From Teratosphaeria epicoccoides (Eukaryota > Ascomycota > Dothideomycetes > Mycosphaerellales > Teratosphaeriaceae), in assembly GCA_021401465.1 (NCBI GenBank), contig JADDMT010000007.1, positions 124,001 through 188,000 on the forward strand: 64,000 bases of DNA. Reading direction: 5' to 3'. The translations under genes and the position numbers were made by a program. Every line of letters begins with the position of its first letter. The first letter of the stretch is position 1. Shown here in pieces: positions 42,701-52,209 of this stretch. The notes below the pieces were generated by a model that was not told the origin of the DNA, searched no databases, and saw nothing but the letters and a program-made list of their open reading frames with translations.

Positions 42701-43124
42701 TGGCGGGCGCGTTTCTCGATCTTCGACGTCCAGTCTGCGGCTACAGACCGCACCAAGCCACCGGAGCAATCCCTCGACCACCAGCAGGTCCAGCGGCGGA
42801 GTGGTCAACTTCTCGAAGACGCCGCTCAGCCCAATCGGGATCCTGAGTCCTGCTCATTCAGACAAGTCTGAGCAGCGCGAGACCGAGCGGACATTGCTGA
42901 AAAGCAAGTCTCGCAGGCGCAGCGTCGACGAAATGACCATGTTGCTGGACCAGATGATCCAGGAGAAAGTCGAAAGCGGACAGGTCGTGCACGACGGAGG
43001 CGGCAGCTTGCGCGTGAAGAGAGACACGGTCATGGACCGAGCAGGAATTGCGGAAGTGACGTTGATACATCCGGTGGAGGAGGAGGAGATCATAAATGGA
43101 GCTGACCCGAAACCCCGTCACTGA
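39780..43124 (+). CDS. Kinesin-7-like motor protein (Kip2/KipA type)
   Basis: Intronless, 1114 residues if the ATG at 39780 is used; 39747 and 39807 (ACCACCATGA) are alternatives. An N-terminal Ser/Pro/Arg-rich tail of about 280 residues is typical of Kip2, Tea2 and KipA, which track microtubule plus ends and carry polarity factors. The motor domain follows: NVLVSVRVRPD, the P-loop GMTGTGKTFSMQGT, NARSSRSHAVV (switch I) and LIDLAGSERA (switch II), INKSLLTLGTVIGKL, and PYRDSKLTRLLQPALSGNS. A charged insertion (DEEKEKAESGKAGGEKEKTLKHL) lies just before that last motif. Coiled-coil segments occupy roughly 680-800 and again near 910-970. The C-terminal part is Ser-rich. The subfamily call rests on motor and tail layout and is the less certain part. 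Confidence 0.85.
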   Translation: MSTATSCTTMTSLPRPQAPPSGPLPSIPAAKARKSSSAVSLSGERRGSAPSIIGISTTRPPTRSVTTSGLPTPKPATKLTGTRSTPAVPTLSTTDVAAFPTPPSSGASPSGLPAPSIRKTSSIGAFPVPPKGTSRVSSLPPSPLSTSTSLSDIHGTAGAQAKRRDPAKHRSSESGFKKPRTRRSGFGTKAQARSSLGAASTLSSPSLLNGTGDGNAISSAHGSDSLLSLPSPPGSRSSSVADGSYTTDVTAFEDLGDEMPARGRPKSQETITDTKRHSGTKDSKGNVLVSVRVRPDAGSNNGEGSDGEWMVDGRRSLISYKGKEGGDYKYDNVFPPHDNNSRVYDSLAKRLVRRVMEGYHGTVFAYGMTGTGKTFSMQGTANSPGVIPLAITDIFSYIRENPNREFLLRVSYLEIYNEKIFDLLSQSTPGQAQQEEIKLREDSKRGVYATPLKEEIVQSPNQLLRVIARGDLARRTGSTQFNARSSRSHAVVQIVVESRERGNSHGAYFEKERRRADRIMPGGVLVSTLSLIDLAGSERAADNKERRTEGAHINKSLLTLGTVIGKLAGDEEKEKAESGKAGGEKEKTLKHLPYRDSKLTRLLQPALSGNSLVSILCTIQLSSAGSAAAANSHTGETLNTLKFARRAKNNIVSHAKRNESNPNSGDPGSRALLDRYRIEIQELRAQLDQQNQAKVETEKQEELEKDREMEAELERQERSRHEEQMLEMQLARTALKERISHLNRLILSSKSLGVNSGRFSSASMPLGGRMSQYSMHEFGRPVSVRSGGESHASSRRESAATLEAPTPTDGAPRASISGGSITMGVLPAAQIAHMVSEETPVLGEDEDGHDDGTDGEGHATLAQQNQMLQADLADKNRYIATLEKRLLQARRTSHSRVSMRFAPQLAGQDANSLDAVVREKDKEIEELRAKLDDQMRMVTALRSAARKRDVIESRGSQSSEETPRPATFNSTVTNGGRVSRSSTSSLRLQTAPSHRSNPSTTSRSSGGVVNFSKTPLSPIGILSPAHSDKSEQRETERTLLKSKSRRRSVDEMTMLLDQMIQEKVESGQVVHDGGGSLRVKRDTVMDRAGIAEVTLIHPVEEEEIINGADPKPRH

Positions 43125-43480
43125 TCCGTCACGCAATGTTTCGGTCGGATGCACGCGCGTCGACATGGTTCATGGGCTTACGGACGATGGGAATGATGTT
43201 TTCATATGTTTTCGGCCCGTGGGTGATTGCTCGTCGTGGCACGAGCGCTTTCTACACGATACGCGGGAGCATTTGGGCGAGATTGCGGCGGCTTTTGACG
43301 ATCTGTACATTTTGATGGAAGCACGGCTGCGGTGCGATACCCTTGTGGCGATTTCGTTTGGCTTCGGGTGTCCTGCATATATTCAGTCTGGCTGTCTTAT
43401 TTCGACGGAGGAAGTGGAATGTGATTATATTGTTAGCAGCAGCAACGATGTATGAGGACCGAAGCACTTTTGCGGTGAAC

Positions 43481-43529
43481 GACGACGATTATGATGACGA
43501 GGATAACGATGATGACGATGACGACGATG
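43481..43529. repeat. GAC/GAT microsatellite
   Basis: An imperfect run of GAC and GAT triplets in about 49 bases, just after a potential small ORF end. No coding role supported. Confidence 0.8.
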
Positions 43530-43822
43530 CTGGCACCCCTTTATCGAGGCTTGAGATTTGGAAGCGTTTGCACACGGTCTCGGTGGCGCGCCTCCGGCCT
43601 CGTGCTCGTCCAAACCCTGGGCAACGAGGCTCAGGGCCAAACGGAGGCGTCTCGCCCTGAAACTTGGCGGGCAGTAGGTCAGAAATAGCGATTCGAGGGG
43701 TCTGAGACCAGCCCGCCGTGTGCTCAGCCCTGTCGTTCCCCGACCCCGTTGAGAATGTCGTGTCGTCACTGTGAGATATCGAACCACTCGGGCTGACTCG
43801 ACTGGGTGAAGCCTGAGAAGAG

Positions 43823-43863
43823 TTTATTATTATTACTATTATTACTATTATTATTATAATTAT
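43823..43863. repeat. TTA/CTA-type AT-rich microsatellite
   Basis: A run of TTA triplets with occasional CTA, the most AT-rich short stretch in this gap. Confidence 0.8.
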
Positions 43864-44160
43864 GGTTGTTGTTCCTGTTGGGACCTGATCTGCACAGTCT
43901 CTCTGGCTGGGTTGGGAGGGAAGAACACGAAAAAGATCAGCATCCGGACGGCCAAACGCAGGGCGGCAGATCCGAGACAGCGGCCAAACGCACGGGTCTG
44001 ACTAGCGTGTTTCAGGGTGGAGACGTCGACCACTCCCATGCCGTCTGACAACGTATCTGCTCAGCTTTGCGGCACTCCGACTGGTGCCTTGCGCCGTGAC
44101 GTGTAGATCTCTTCTCTACACTCTGGCTCTGGCTGGCCTGCTGATGCCGAGCGCCGAGCG

Positions 44161-44203
44161 CCGATGCTGACGCCGATGCTGACGCTGATGCTGATGCTGA
44201 TGC
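44161..44203. repeat. CTGATG/CTGACG microsatellite
   Basis: Alternating GATGCTGAC and GATGCT units over about 43 bases. Confidence 0.75.
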
Positions 44204-44598
44204 AACAGTGGGGAGTGCTCCATCGCTCCTTCCCTTTCCTCCCTGCCTCCTGCCTCTTCTCGCTCTTGCACACCTTCCAGCCCGGACTGGAGCTTGTGGA
44301 ATGTACACGTCTGAGCTGGACTTGCCTTGTGCTGCCTGCTGAAACGCGGGTTGTGTGCGCCATCTACACGGAGCTGGTCTCTTTCCTTGCGTCCATCTAA
44401 TCACCCACGGTCCCCGTCACAGATCGTCATACAGAGCCCCACAGACCTGGGAACATCAACGCACATCGGCGACAGAGACGAACGCCATATACCTCGGACA
44501 GTGCTGGCCATGAGAACGGGCAACCCGGTGTGGTCGTCTTGCCTTGCTTGACCGGCGTGAGCAGCGAGCGTCCCTGCTGGATGCGAACCTTCGACACC

Positions 44599-46329
44599 AT
44601 GCGCGACCGCCGCAACACGAGTCTGTCCGTCTGCTCCAATGTGTCGTCCAGCTCGGATTCGCCGATCCCCTCACGGAGCAGTCTGAACGAAAAGCCACCC
44701 GGGAGCCCACCACCAACTCAACATCTGCTCTTGCCGGTGACCACCACCAAGGAGAATACCTCCAGATCCCAAAGCCGATGGACCATGGCCTGGAGGATCT
44801 TGACCTTCTTGTCTGGGCTACTGCTCTTCTGGCGGTGCTATCCTTTGCTGTGGCGGCCTTCACCGTCACTGGCTACTGCCGCGCAAGATTTACAGTACGA
44901 ACTGACCGGTGGCGACGCGCTACCGGATGAGCCGATAGCTCTCATTGTGTCAGAAGGCTTGCCGAGTCCAAGATGGACCGTATCAATCCCTCACAATGCC
45001 AGCTTCCCTCTCCACGGCGACCAATACCGGGATATATGCGAGCAGAGCGACGAGCTGAAGTATCGACTGAATCAGGATTGGACGTCTTGGCGCCGCTGGC
45101 GGCCATTCCGGGCGGGTTATAATGCCCATGACCCGAACTTCCTGGATGTTGCCGACGCAGAGCTGTACGGCGTACTGCCCAAAGGCCGACCTACCACGAT
45201 TTTCGATGTGTGTGAGCGCAGCCTGACCTTTGCCATGGAAACGGAGGAAGCCAGTTTCGGAAAGACTTTACTTATGCTATGGATGACCTTTGGCCTTGCG
45301 AAGAAGGAAGGTCGCGCTTTCTTCATTGATGACACTCGATGGCCGTACGGAAAGTACACATCCTACTTTGCGCCACCTCCATCACAGGGCTGCTCGCCGC
45401 CGCCTCCGCATCAGGTGCTCCCATGCCCGCATGAAGCCAGGCATCTGCTCGTGTCTGCTGCGACCGCTCCTTGGACATTCGGGTTGTCGTTCGATAGAGA
45501 GTTCCTGGGCTCTCGTCGCTATGGACTTGAGAAAAGCCGCGCGATATATGACCTCATCAGTGTTGGCTACAAGGCGCTCTTCAGACTGACTGGTGAAGAC
45601 GCCGCTTACGCCAGGGACCGTCACGCCAGAGCTAAAGGCACCGCCTTGTCTCACAATGGCGCGGTAGTGGGCGTGCAAATCCGGAGAGGCGATCTTCATC
45701 CTCTAGAGTACCAATTCTCTCGGGATTACCTGCCGCTAGAACGCTACGCCGTAGCAGCGCAGTCTCTCCTCACCGGCTTGCTGCGAGGAGAGGAAGACGT
45801 CCATGACTCCATGGCCAGCACCGCTTTCACTGATTCGCCTCTTCTGCTTGCCTCTGACGACCCGGGCATCCTCAGTGATCCAGAATTGACGCAAGCTGTT
45901 GCACCCTTGACCGTCCAAAAGGCTCAAGACCGGATCACGCTGGCTACCAAAGCTGCGCTGGACGTAGCATCGCCGGTCAACCAAGTGCATGCGCCTGGAT
46001 CGCCGTATACCAAGCACGTGGACGAGAATGCAGGATGGGAAGGCGGCTTCTACAGTCGTCTGTTCTTCTCTATGGGTCAAGCTTCACATCGTCGTCGATA
46101 CGCCAATGCAGATGTGTCGGAGCAAGCGATGCGCATGCGTGAGCTGGTGGGTCGTGCATACCTCATCGACCTCGCGGTTCTGGGCAAGTCGTCTGATGGT
46201 ATTGTGTGTGCGGTGAGCAGTGCGTCGTGTAGGATCTTGGGCGTGATGATGGGATGGGATGCAGTGGTGGAAGGCAGGTGGGTGAATGTCGATGACGGGC
46301 GGCCGTGGTCGTGGGACGGTCGGCGGTAG
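44599..46329 (+). CDS. Type II membrane glycosyltransferase, GT23 fucosyltransferase-like
   Basis: 576 residues from the ATG at 44599 (CACCATGCG); 44581 is another in-frame ATG, and the frame opens at 44530 with GTG. A short Ser-rich cytosolic part is followed by one hydrophobic anchor (ILTFLSGLLLFWRCYPLLW), the topology of Golgi transferases. In the lumenal part, VVGVQIRRGDLHPLEY near 340-355 resembles the GDP-fucose binding motif HxRRxD of alpha-1,6-fucosyltransferases, with Gln in place of His. The later block GKSSDGIVCAVSSASCRILGVMMGWD resembles motif II/III of the same families. An NAS sequon is present. The family call is moderate: it could be a divergent GT-B enzyme with another sugar. 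No intron. Confidence 0.6.
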   Translation: MRDRRNTSLSVCSNVSSSSDSPIPSRSSLNEKPPGSPPPTQHLLLPVTTTKENTSRSQSRWTMAWRILTFLSGLLLFWRCYPLLWRPSPSLATAAQDLQYELTGGDALPDEPIALIVSEGLPSPRWTVSIPHNASFPLHGDQYRDICEQSDELKYRLNQDWTSWRRWRPFRAGYNAHDPNFLDVADAELYGVLPKGRPTTIFDVCERSLTFAMETEEASFGKTLLMLWMTFGLAKKEGRAFFIDDTRWPYGKYTSYFAPPPSQGCSPPPPHQVLPCPHEARHLLVSAATAPWTFGLSFDREFLGSRRYGLEKSRAIYDLISVGYKALFRLTGEDAAYARDRHARAKGTALSHNGAVVGVQIRRGDLHPLEYQFSRDYLPLERYAVAAQSLLTGLLRGEEDVHDSMASTAFTDSPLLLASDDPGILSDPELTQAVAPLTVQKAQDRITLATKAALDVASPVNQVHAPGSPYTKHVDENAGWEGGFYSRLFFSMGQASHRRRYANADVSEQAMRMRELVGRAYLIDLAVLGKSSDGIVCAVSSASCRILGVMMGWDAVVEGRWVNVDDGRPWSWDGRR

Positions 46330-46500
46330 GTCGAGGAAACGAGCCGCGTATGAGTCGGTGACATTTTGGCACCAAATGTGTACATACCTAGCATAGCGTG
46401 CATGACGATAGATACCCATTGTGTACTGATGCTTGCTTACATAAGAGGCGGAAAAGGTCGTCTCATCTCCATCCTCGCCTCACAAGAGCAACTCCCGTCT

Positions 46501-46854
46501 TCACTGCGTCAAGCTTCGCAGCATCATGTGCACGTTGCCCGGCGTCAGCCTCACCTCCAAACCCGTGCGCAGTCAACGCGACAAGGCCTCACGCCGAGCA
46601 CCCGACACCGCGCGCCTCGTTTCCGGATACCCCTCCGCATACGGCAGGGCAAGCAAAAACGACGCTCTTCCCATCCTCGGGGGCTCCCATCCCAGATCAA
46701 GCGAAGCCCCCCAAGCCGAGGCGGGCCCAAGGATGTTGATGGAGTCGATGAGGTTCGTGGTGATGTTGTCCAGGAGTGGATACCGTGGGTGGTCGGGGAG
46801 GAGCGGTCGGGCGGCCATGATGTGCGCGTTGTTGGAGTCCGGCGTCTGAAGTAG
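46501..46854 (-). pseudogene. Gene fragment with an in-frame stop (unknown family)
   Basis: A coding-like stretch on the minus strand begins after an AG acceptor-like site at 46855 (LLQTPDSNNAHIMAARPLLPDHP), continues through DNITTNLIDSINILGPASAW and GRASFLLALPYAEGYPETRRAV, hits TGA at 46575..46573, and continues in the same frame with LRTGLEVRLTPGNVHMMLRSLTQ to the next stop. The stop looks like CGA changed to TGA. A coding-like N-terminal part may lie upstream near 46880-47050 in another frame (SLKNMLDSFSDCQNC). I do not recognise the protein. Confidence 0.4.
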
Positions 46855-47276
46855 CTGGGGTCGGGATCATGGTAAGCTTTGTTCTTGAGAACCGGGTTTC
46901 AGGTCTTCGTCGGAGAAGCTTGCCTAGGGTGCAATTCTGGCAGTCCGAGAAGCTGTCCAGCATGTTCTTCAAGCTACTCGAGACGTTTGGGAAGCAAGCG
47001 GGTTTCGTGGACGGAGATGGAAGTGTGACGGTGTGGATCCCCTTCAGGTCAGCTGTTTTCGACCCATTTGGAGATTTCGCTTCGTTCACGCGTCGACAGG
47101 ATCCAGTGCGACCGTGTGTGCACCTTCGGTCCGATTTCGAGGCAGTCTGCAAGTGCCGCCTTGTATCTTCTTCTTTCTCAATGGTTCACGTCGACCCGCT
47201 CCTGGCAAACGAACCTCGCCTCTTCTATCTCCACCTGCAACGGCGGTAGGTCGAGCGGACCAGCTCTCCCTGCTCT

Positions 47277-48178
47277 TCAGTCCTCTAGCGTCCCGAATGT
47301 CCATCTCGGTACCACAAAGCCGCCGGGCCTCAACCGAAGGATGTACTCTTTGCCTGGCACCAGTATCCCAGCCGGCCACTTCGCTTGCCAAGCCCGTATG
47401 CAGTCTACCAGCCCACGTTGTTTCCCCACTTGAGCTTCCCGGATTCAGCTGAAATATGTCTGAGAGTAACACCCAAGCATGGTATTGCGAAATCCCATGG
47501 ATCTGGAGTGTGACCAGCTATCTTGCCACCATGTGCCTTCGATATCTGGGCCGTGGCGTACGGCTTGGCCTGGCGGAAGGGGAATATTGGTTGACGCATC
47601 GACTATCGCAAGTGGTGAACGTGATGTGGACCCTATGGCCAATGCAGTAACATTGGTTATGATTGGCTTGCCCTCACAAAAATCATTGCCGTTTTCAGAA
47701 TACTGCAGACAGTATGTCCGTGGCCGCAAGATGTCTACAGGTCCCAAGAGGTCTGGCTCTGGAACCATTTCAGGAAGTTTCGTCAGCTTGGGATGGGTCT
47801 CTGGGTTGAGCAGACAGAGCTTCAACTGTGGGAGGCTGTGCGGATTCATTGAGGCAGCGTGCGGAGCGGCCAAACTCCAGATAGTGTGCAATTCGTCTGT
47901 GACTCGGTGCCAGAATCGTGGGAATCGTATCAACAAGTAGTCATCGGTAGTCGTTGATGGTTGAGAGTTGCCAGCAATGGCCCATGTGCAGCTCCAAGAG
48001 CTTGATGCTTGGCCTGGATCGGGTTCAAGTAGAGGAAGACATCATCGGGTGGCCGATTGGGCTTCCCAAGGTACTCTGGTATCGTAGGCGGTACCAGAAG
48101 TTCAGAGATGTGGTCGAGAATCTCCACTGGCAAGCGCGCTCTGTTGATCTGCAATGTTGCCTCCTCCGGACGTACATC
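47277..48178 (-). pseudogene. Decayed F-box-like gene
   Basis: Three frames carry one broken protein. Near 48130 an F-box-like start LPVEILDHISELLVPPT is followed by PIQAKHQALGAAHGPLLATLNHQRLPMTT and a stop. A one-base shift near 47940 leads on to LLIRFPRFWHRVTDELHTIWSLAAPHA, PQLKLCLLNPE and RPRTYCLQYSENGNDF. Past about 47600 the frame changes again (DFAIPCLGVTLRHISAESG), and a third frame gives AWQAKWPAGILVPGKEYILRLRPGGFVVPRWTFGTLED before TGA at 47277. I know no single-intron solution that joins these. F-box proteins recruit substrates to SCF ubiquitin ligases, and fungal genomes contain large, fast-decaying families. Confidence 0.6.
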
Positions 48179-48564
48179 TCACTTCTCCGTTCTTTTGCCA
48201 TGACGTGGTGGCGCAGAGCATTGCTCATGGTACTAAATCCGCGCTTGACGTCTAGAGTCCAAGCTACTTTAGCCAGCAAGCCTTGATTCAGACATCGGAA
48301 AAGCGATTCAGCTGCAAAGACAGCCTTGGATTCGCAATGAAGCGTATACACGAAGCTTGGTCGGGTCAGACTAAGCGCTTGATTGCAAACGCTGACTGCA
48401 TGAAGACCGCTTGTGTCACTATACGTTGCAACGCAGTCATGTGGAGTGTGAGCAGGGGGCAGCACCCATAGATCATCTTTGCTGAAGTTGTCTTTGATAA
48501 GTGGCAGGTCATCGTCGTCAGCCGAAGCTTGGCTGAGCCCTATCATACCAAGAGCAGATGATGG

Positions 48565-49152
48565 CTAAGCAACGAAAGCATAATCATCTTCACCCGAGTC
48601 AGCATCAGCGTCCTCGTGAGCGGCCGGGTCAACAGCTGGACAAAAAGCCGGACTGAATCCTCCATCATTCCGTCGTGCAGGATCTCTCTGTGTCCAGACG
48701 CCGCCAGCACGCTGCCACGCGTAGGAAAGCGCACCCTGGATCGTCTCATGGTAGGGTTGATGTTGCACGAGGTTTCTTGTGGCACGAACAACCGCCGGTT
48801 CGTTGCCAGCGGCATACCAGGTCCGAGGGTCTATCCTGTGCTCGTACCTAGCAGGATCAAAGGATACGAGATCAAGACCTTGCTCCCGCCAGTCATATTC
48901 ATCGATGACCACAATAAAGCCTTGATGCTGCTCGCATCTGCCACCTGTACCGTAGTTCCATGCATTCACTAGTCGCGGCCAAATGCCGTTTCGATTCCCC
49001 CGCTCGATCTCCTTCCTCTGATGCTCAACACAACTAACAGATTGACAAAACTGTCGGGTCGATGCATTCCAATCCGATGCTGGCAGTCTTAATTTATCTA
49101 GACCCGGAAGGTTGGATGAGGAACAACAACTTCCTCCTCCAGGTGACGACAT
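48565..49152 (-). CDS. Hypothetical protein, possibly partial
   Basis: ATG at 49152, 195 residues. The middle (WPRLVNAWNYGTGGRCEQHQGFIVVIDEYDWREQGLDLVSFDPARYEHRIDPRTWYA) has a protein-like composition and the end is acidic (EDADADSGEDDYAFVA). The first 35 residues are Ser/Gly-rich and could be an intron or 5' leader. No domain is recognised. It lies next to the F-box relic and may itself be the end of a larger, partly lost gene. Confidence 0.4.
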   Translation of the reverse strand: MSSPGGGSCCSSSNLPGLDKLRLPASDWNASTRQFCQSVSCVEHQRKEIERGNRNGIWPRLVNAWNYGTGGRCEQHQGFIVVIDEYDWREQGLDLVSFDPARYEHRIDPRTWYAAGNEPAVVRATRNLVQHQPYHETIQGALSYAWQRAGGVWTQRDPARRNDGGFSPAFCPAVDPAAHEDADADSGEDDYAFVA

Positions 49153-49783
49153 AACGCTTTGCCGACTTCTACGGAGCTAGCGCAGCACTGCCTAACGCTT
49201 TCCAAAATGTAGACCTGGAATGCGCAAGCCGGGCCGGTATGACGATTTGGCGCTCTGGCTTCGTGCCAGACCAGTGTGGTATCTTGTCCAGCATGGTCCT
49301 TGATCACAGCTGTTTGACAGCGCCCATCTGCCTGGGCCATCCTTGGCCGTATAGCTCACGGACTCGGCACAGCGGCGACAATCCTCTAATATCATTTGCG
49401 TGCCATGGCACAGCGACAAAAGCGAATGCACAAAGACAGTCCGTTGGAGAGTGGAAGTCAGGAAGGCCGCTCTTGCCAAGACCGAGATTCTGCCGCACGT
49501 GGGGAAAGAACGCAGACAGGCGAAGCGAACTATTATGGAGACACGTTCACCGAGGATGTTGGAATACCCAGATCAGCAGTGAAAGCAAGCAGGATGCAAA
49601 GTAGGCAGCTAATGAGGTGACGTACCTCACTACACTATGATCGTCATTGTAACGCGGATTGTTCTCAGCACATCGCAGCCAACGCCCGCTATTGCCCACC
49701 AATGCACATGCGTTGCCTGATACCTGACGCCTTCCGCACGCGGAACCGGACATGAATGTCGAAAGTGATCAGTCAAGCAACGA
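49153..49783. other. Intergenic region
   Basis: 630 bp before the eIF3m 3' end. Minus-strand frames near 49100-49500 look weakly coding but cannot be joined into a gene. Confidence 0.35.
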
Positions 49784-51109
49784 TTACTCGACTTCAACAG
49801 CTTGTAGCTGTGCTTGCCTGTCGTTCCTCTGTCCTCTACCTCTGTAGCCCTGGCCCACTCTGACGTCTGGAGCCGCGAGCTCAGCCTCCTTCTCCCGGAT
49901 GAACTCTTCCTTCTGCTGCCTGATAACTTGCAGCACACCTCTCAAACTTGACTTCCACGTCTCTAGTCTGCTCGCAACTTCTCGCCATTGCTTCTCGCCA
50001 AACGTCCTGTGTGTGGAGCGATGGATCAAGAACTCTTGCTTCTGCTGACTCAACTTGCCCTCTACAAGTCCGGATCGGATGCAATCAATGACCCACATCT
50101 CCACGTCCTCCGGTGGGACGGCCAGGGACTTGGCAATGCGGGCATAAGGCAGAGTGCGCGTGTCTGCACTTTGCGCAGCGAGAGACGCAAGTGTGAGCAG
50201 GCGCATTTTGCGGTCAAGGACATCTTCATTGAGACCATTGTCTGCAAGGAAGCTGCCATTGCCTTCCTTGAAATCTTGAAGGTCCTCGTAAAGCTGGTCG
50301 CTGAAAGCCTCAAGAAGCTCCCAGAGTGTCTCGTCACTTTTCCGCAGTGCCTGAACGCTGTCAAGAGATGTCAGATCTTGGAAGTCGAAGTGCTTGTCGT
50401 TCTGAAGTGCAGCCTTCAAAGCCTTGATGCTGAGCTCGCGGGCTTCGGGCGATGATGGCGTTGATTGGAGCGTGCGCAGCGCTTTGACCAGGTACAGATA
50501 GCTGTCTTCCGGCTCACTTGCCGAGGCCGCCGCGGTCGATATAGCCTCGTACAGCTTGCGTGCTTCCTCTGGCTCGAGTTCCCATTCAGCAATCCAGTTC
50601 TCGAGGGTCTTCAGCTGAGGTTGGAGGGTGGCGTAATTGCCGCTCTTTTTGATCACATCCACTACAGCCAGCAGGATGTGGTACCTGACCTCGTCATCGG
50701 GATCGACTGTGTTAAATAGCGTGCCCAATATGCCGAGCGCGATTCCTGTGCTGTTGTGGACTGACGATGTGATGGGTTGTGTGAGGTATTGGCAGATTCT
50801 TTGCAGGAACATGTCCGGATTCTCGAGATCTGCTTGCTGTACGAGGTGTATGAGGAGGTTGTATGCGGCTTGAAGCTCCCTCTCTGGCGCATTGTTCAGG
50901 ACTGATGCCGCGCCTACCACCTTCTTAAGAACAGTTTCGCGGTCGGTCTTCTGTGGCCTGTCTGACTTTTCTGGATCTGCGAGCAAAGGCGCGACCTCCG
51001 CCGCAATCTTCGGGTCCTCGCCCTTGACAGTATCTAGGTACACCGCTAGCTCGTTTGCAAGCTCCTCGAACGCGCCCTCGACGAGCGAGAGATTTGGTAT
51101 GCCGGGCAT
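49784..51109 (-). CDS. Translation initiation factor eIF3 subunit M (PCI domain)
   Basis: Intronless, 441 residues from the ATG at 51109 (MPGIPNLSLVEGAF); the frame extends upstream only to a GTG. eIF3m is part of the eIF3 octamer core, which recruits mRNA and Met-tRNA to the 40S subunit. The helical repeats include LQAAYNLLIHLVQQADLENPDMFLQRICQYL, and the PCI module spans about 205-370 with RKMRLLTLASLAAQ and LPYARIAKSLAVPPEDVEMWVIDCIRSGLVEGKLSQ, the winged-helix signature of PCI proteins. The C-terminus is charged, with RGRGQRNDRQAQ, as seen in fungal members. The N-terminal FEELANELAVYLDTVKG matches the family. Confidence 0.9.
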   Translation of the reverse strand: MPGIPNLSLVEGAFEELANELAVYLDTVKGEDPKIAAEVAPLLADPEKSDRPQKTDRETVLKKVVGAASVLNNAPERELQAAYNLLIHLVQQADLENPDMFLQRICQYLTQPITSSVHNSTGIALGILGTLFNTVDPDDEVRYHILLAVVDVIKKSGNYATLQPQLKTLENWIAEWELEPEEARKLYEAISTAAASASEPEDSYLYLVKALRTLQSTPSSPEARELSIKALKAALQNDKHFDFQDLTSLDSVQALRKSDETLWELLEAFSDQLYEDLQDFKEGNGSFLADNGLNEDVLDRKMRLLTLASLAAQSADTRTLPYARIAKSLAVPPEDVEMWVIDCIRSGLVEGKLSQQKQEFLIHRSTHRTFGEKQWREVASRLETWKSSLRGVLQVIRQQKEEFIREKEAELAAPDVRVGQGYRGRGQRNDRQAQLQAVEVE

Positions 51110-51645
51110 GATGTCGAATGGAACTCGGATCGTTCCCACCGTCCAACCTTTTAACTCTTCGTTACGCCAGAACCGTTTGCGACACTTTTGCAGTCGCTGC
51201 TTGGTATCTCAATGTTTCGTACTGTTTTTAAATACCCACGCCAACTCCCTCAGTTCGATTTGTCTGGCGTGTTTGAAAGAGTCGATGTCGCAGCCTCTCC
51301 CGACAATTTGCGAAGCGCGAAGTGGGGTCGTGAAATCTTGGCGGCACGTATCACCCAGCATGTCGAGTAAAGACCCGTTGCTCCCCCCCTAATAACATTT
51401 AAACATTTTATCAACCTTCGCGATGCAACTTTCGCTCAGCCAGCTATCCGGTAGCGTGCAATGGTGGCTGATGCTGATGAACGCTGCTCGAAATCACACC
51501 CTCATAGCCCTACAGCATCCCTGCCGATACAACAGCCGAAAGGTAACTGTACAGCTGGCTCCTACCCCCCGTCCTTGCACCCTCGTCCTCTGTCGCGCTC
51601 CATCTCGTCCGAAGGCCGCCCTTCTACGCTGCGATCTCGCCCAAA
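51110..51645. promoter_or_regulatory. Divergent promoter region, eIF3m / CMD-fold gene
   Basis: 536 bp between divergent start codons. A plus-strand frame over 51461-51745 overlaps the next gene and is a shadow. Confidence 0.45.
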
Positions 51646-52209
51646 ATGCGCGTACCATACGCCCCTACAGTGCCAGCAAACCCAACGCCGGAGAACGAGG
51701 CCATCTACGAACGCATCCGTGAGCGCCGGAAGCCCCGTCCCCTGATCCCACTAGATCTGGCCTTGCTTCACAACCCAGAGATTGCAGATGGCTACAACAA
51801 GCTCATGGGTGCCATCCGCACCAAATCATCTTTCCCTCTCGCTTCGGCAGAGCTGGCAATCTGCTACATCGCCGTTCTGAATAATGCAACCTACGAATGG
51901 GCCGCTCATGCACCAATAGCTCTCAAAGCAGGCGCCTCGCGGCAAGCCCTCCAGGCTGTGCTGAACAAGGATGTTAGCAATCACGACCTATTGAGCGAAG
52001 ATGAGAGGTTGGTCTTGGCATTCACGGAACAGAGTACGAGGGAGGTTAAGGTGGAAGACGACCTTATGGAGAAGCTGAAGGCCAGATGGAACGATCAACA
52101 GGTGATGGAGCTAACCATCACCGTTGCTAGCTACAATATGGTGAGTCGATTCCTGGTGGCATTGGATGTTACCGAGAGCAATGGGAAGCCGCTGGAAATG
52201 CCGAAGTAG
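51646..52209 (+). CDS. Carboxymuconolactone decarboxylase / AhpD-fold protein
   Basis: Intronless, 187 residues, ATG at 51646. The helical AhpD-like fold shows LASAELAICYIAVLNNATYEWAAHAPIALKAGAS, with the E-x(3)-H arrangement seen in the family, and LNKDVSNHDLLSEDERLVLAFTEQSTREVKVEDDLMEKLKARWNDQQVMELTITVASYNMVSRFLVALDV. Family members include carboxymuconolactone decarboxylases and peroxidase partners; the classical CxxC of AhpD is absent, so a peroxidase-coupled role is unlikely. The physiological substrate is unknown. It is not near aromatic-degradation genes in this window. Confidence 0.8.
   Translation: MRVPYAPTVPANPTPENEAIYERIRERRKPRPLIPLDLALLHNPEIADGYNKLMGAIRTKSSFPLASAELAICYIAVLNNATYEWAAHAPIALKAGASRQALQAVLNKDVSNHDLLSEDERLVLAFTEQSTREVKVEDDLMEKLKARWNDQQVMELTITVASYNMVSRFLVALDVTESNGKPLEMPK

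Larger units (their letters stand above)
43125..44598. other. Intergenic region, 1.5 kb, with microsatellites
   Basis: No supported gene. Contains three simple-sequence tracts annotated separately and the promoter of the following glycosyltransferase gene. Confidence 0.5.
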
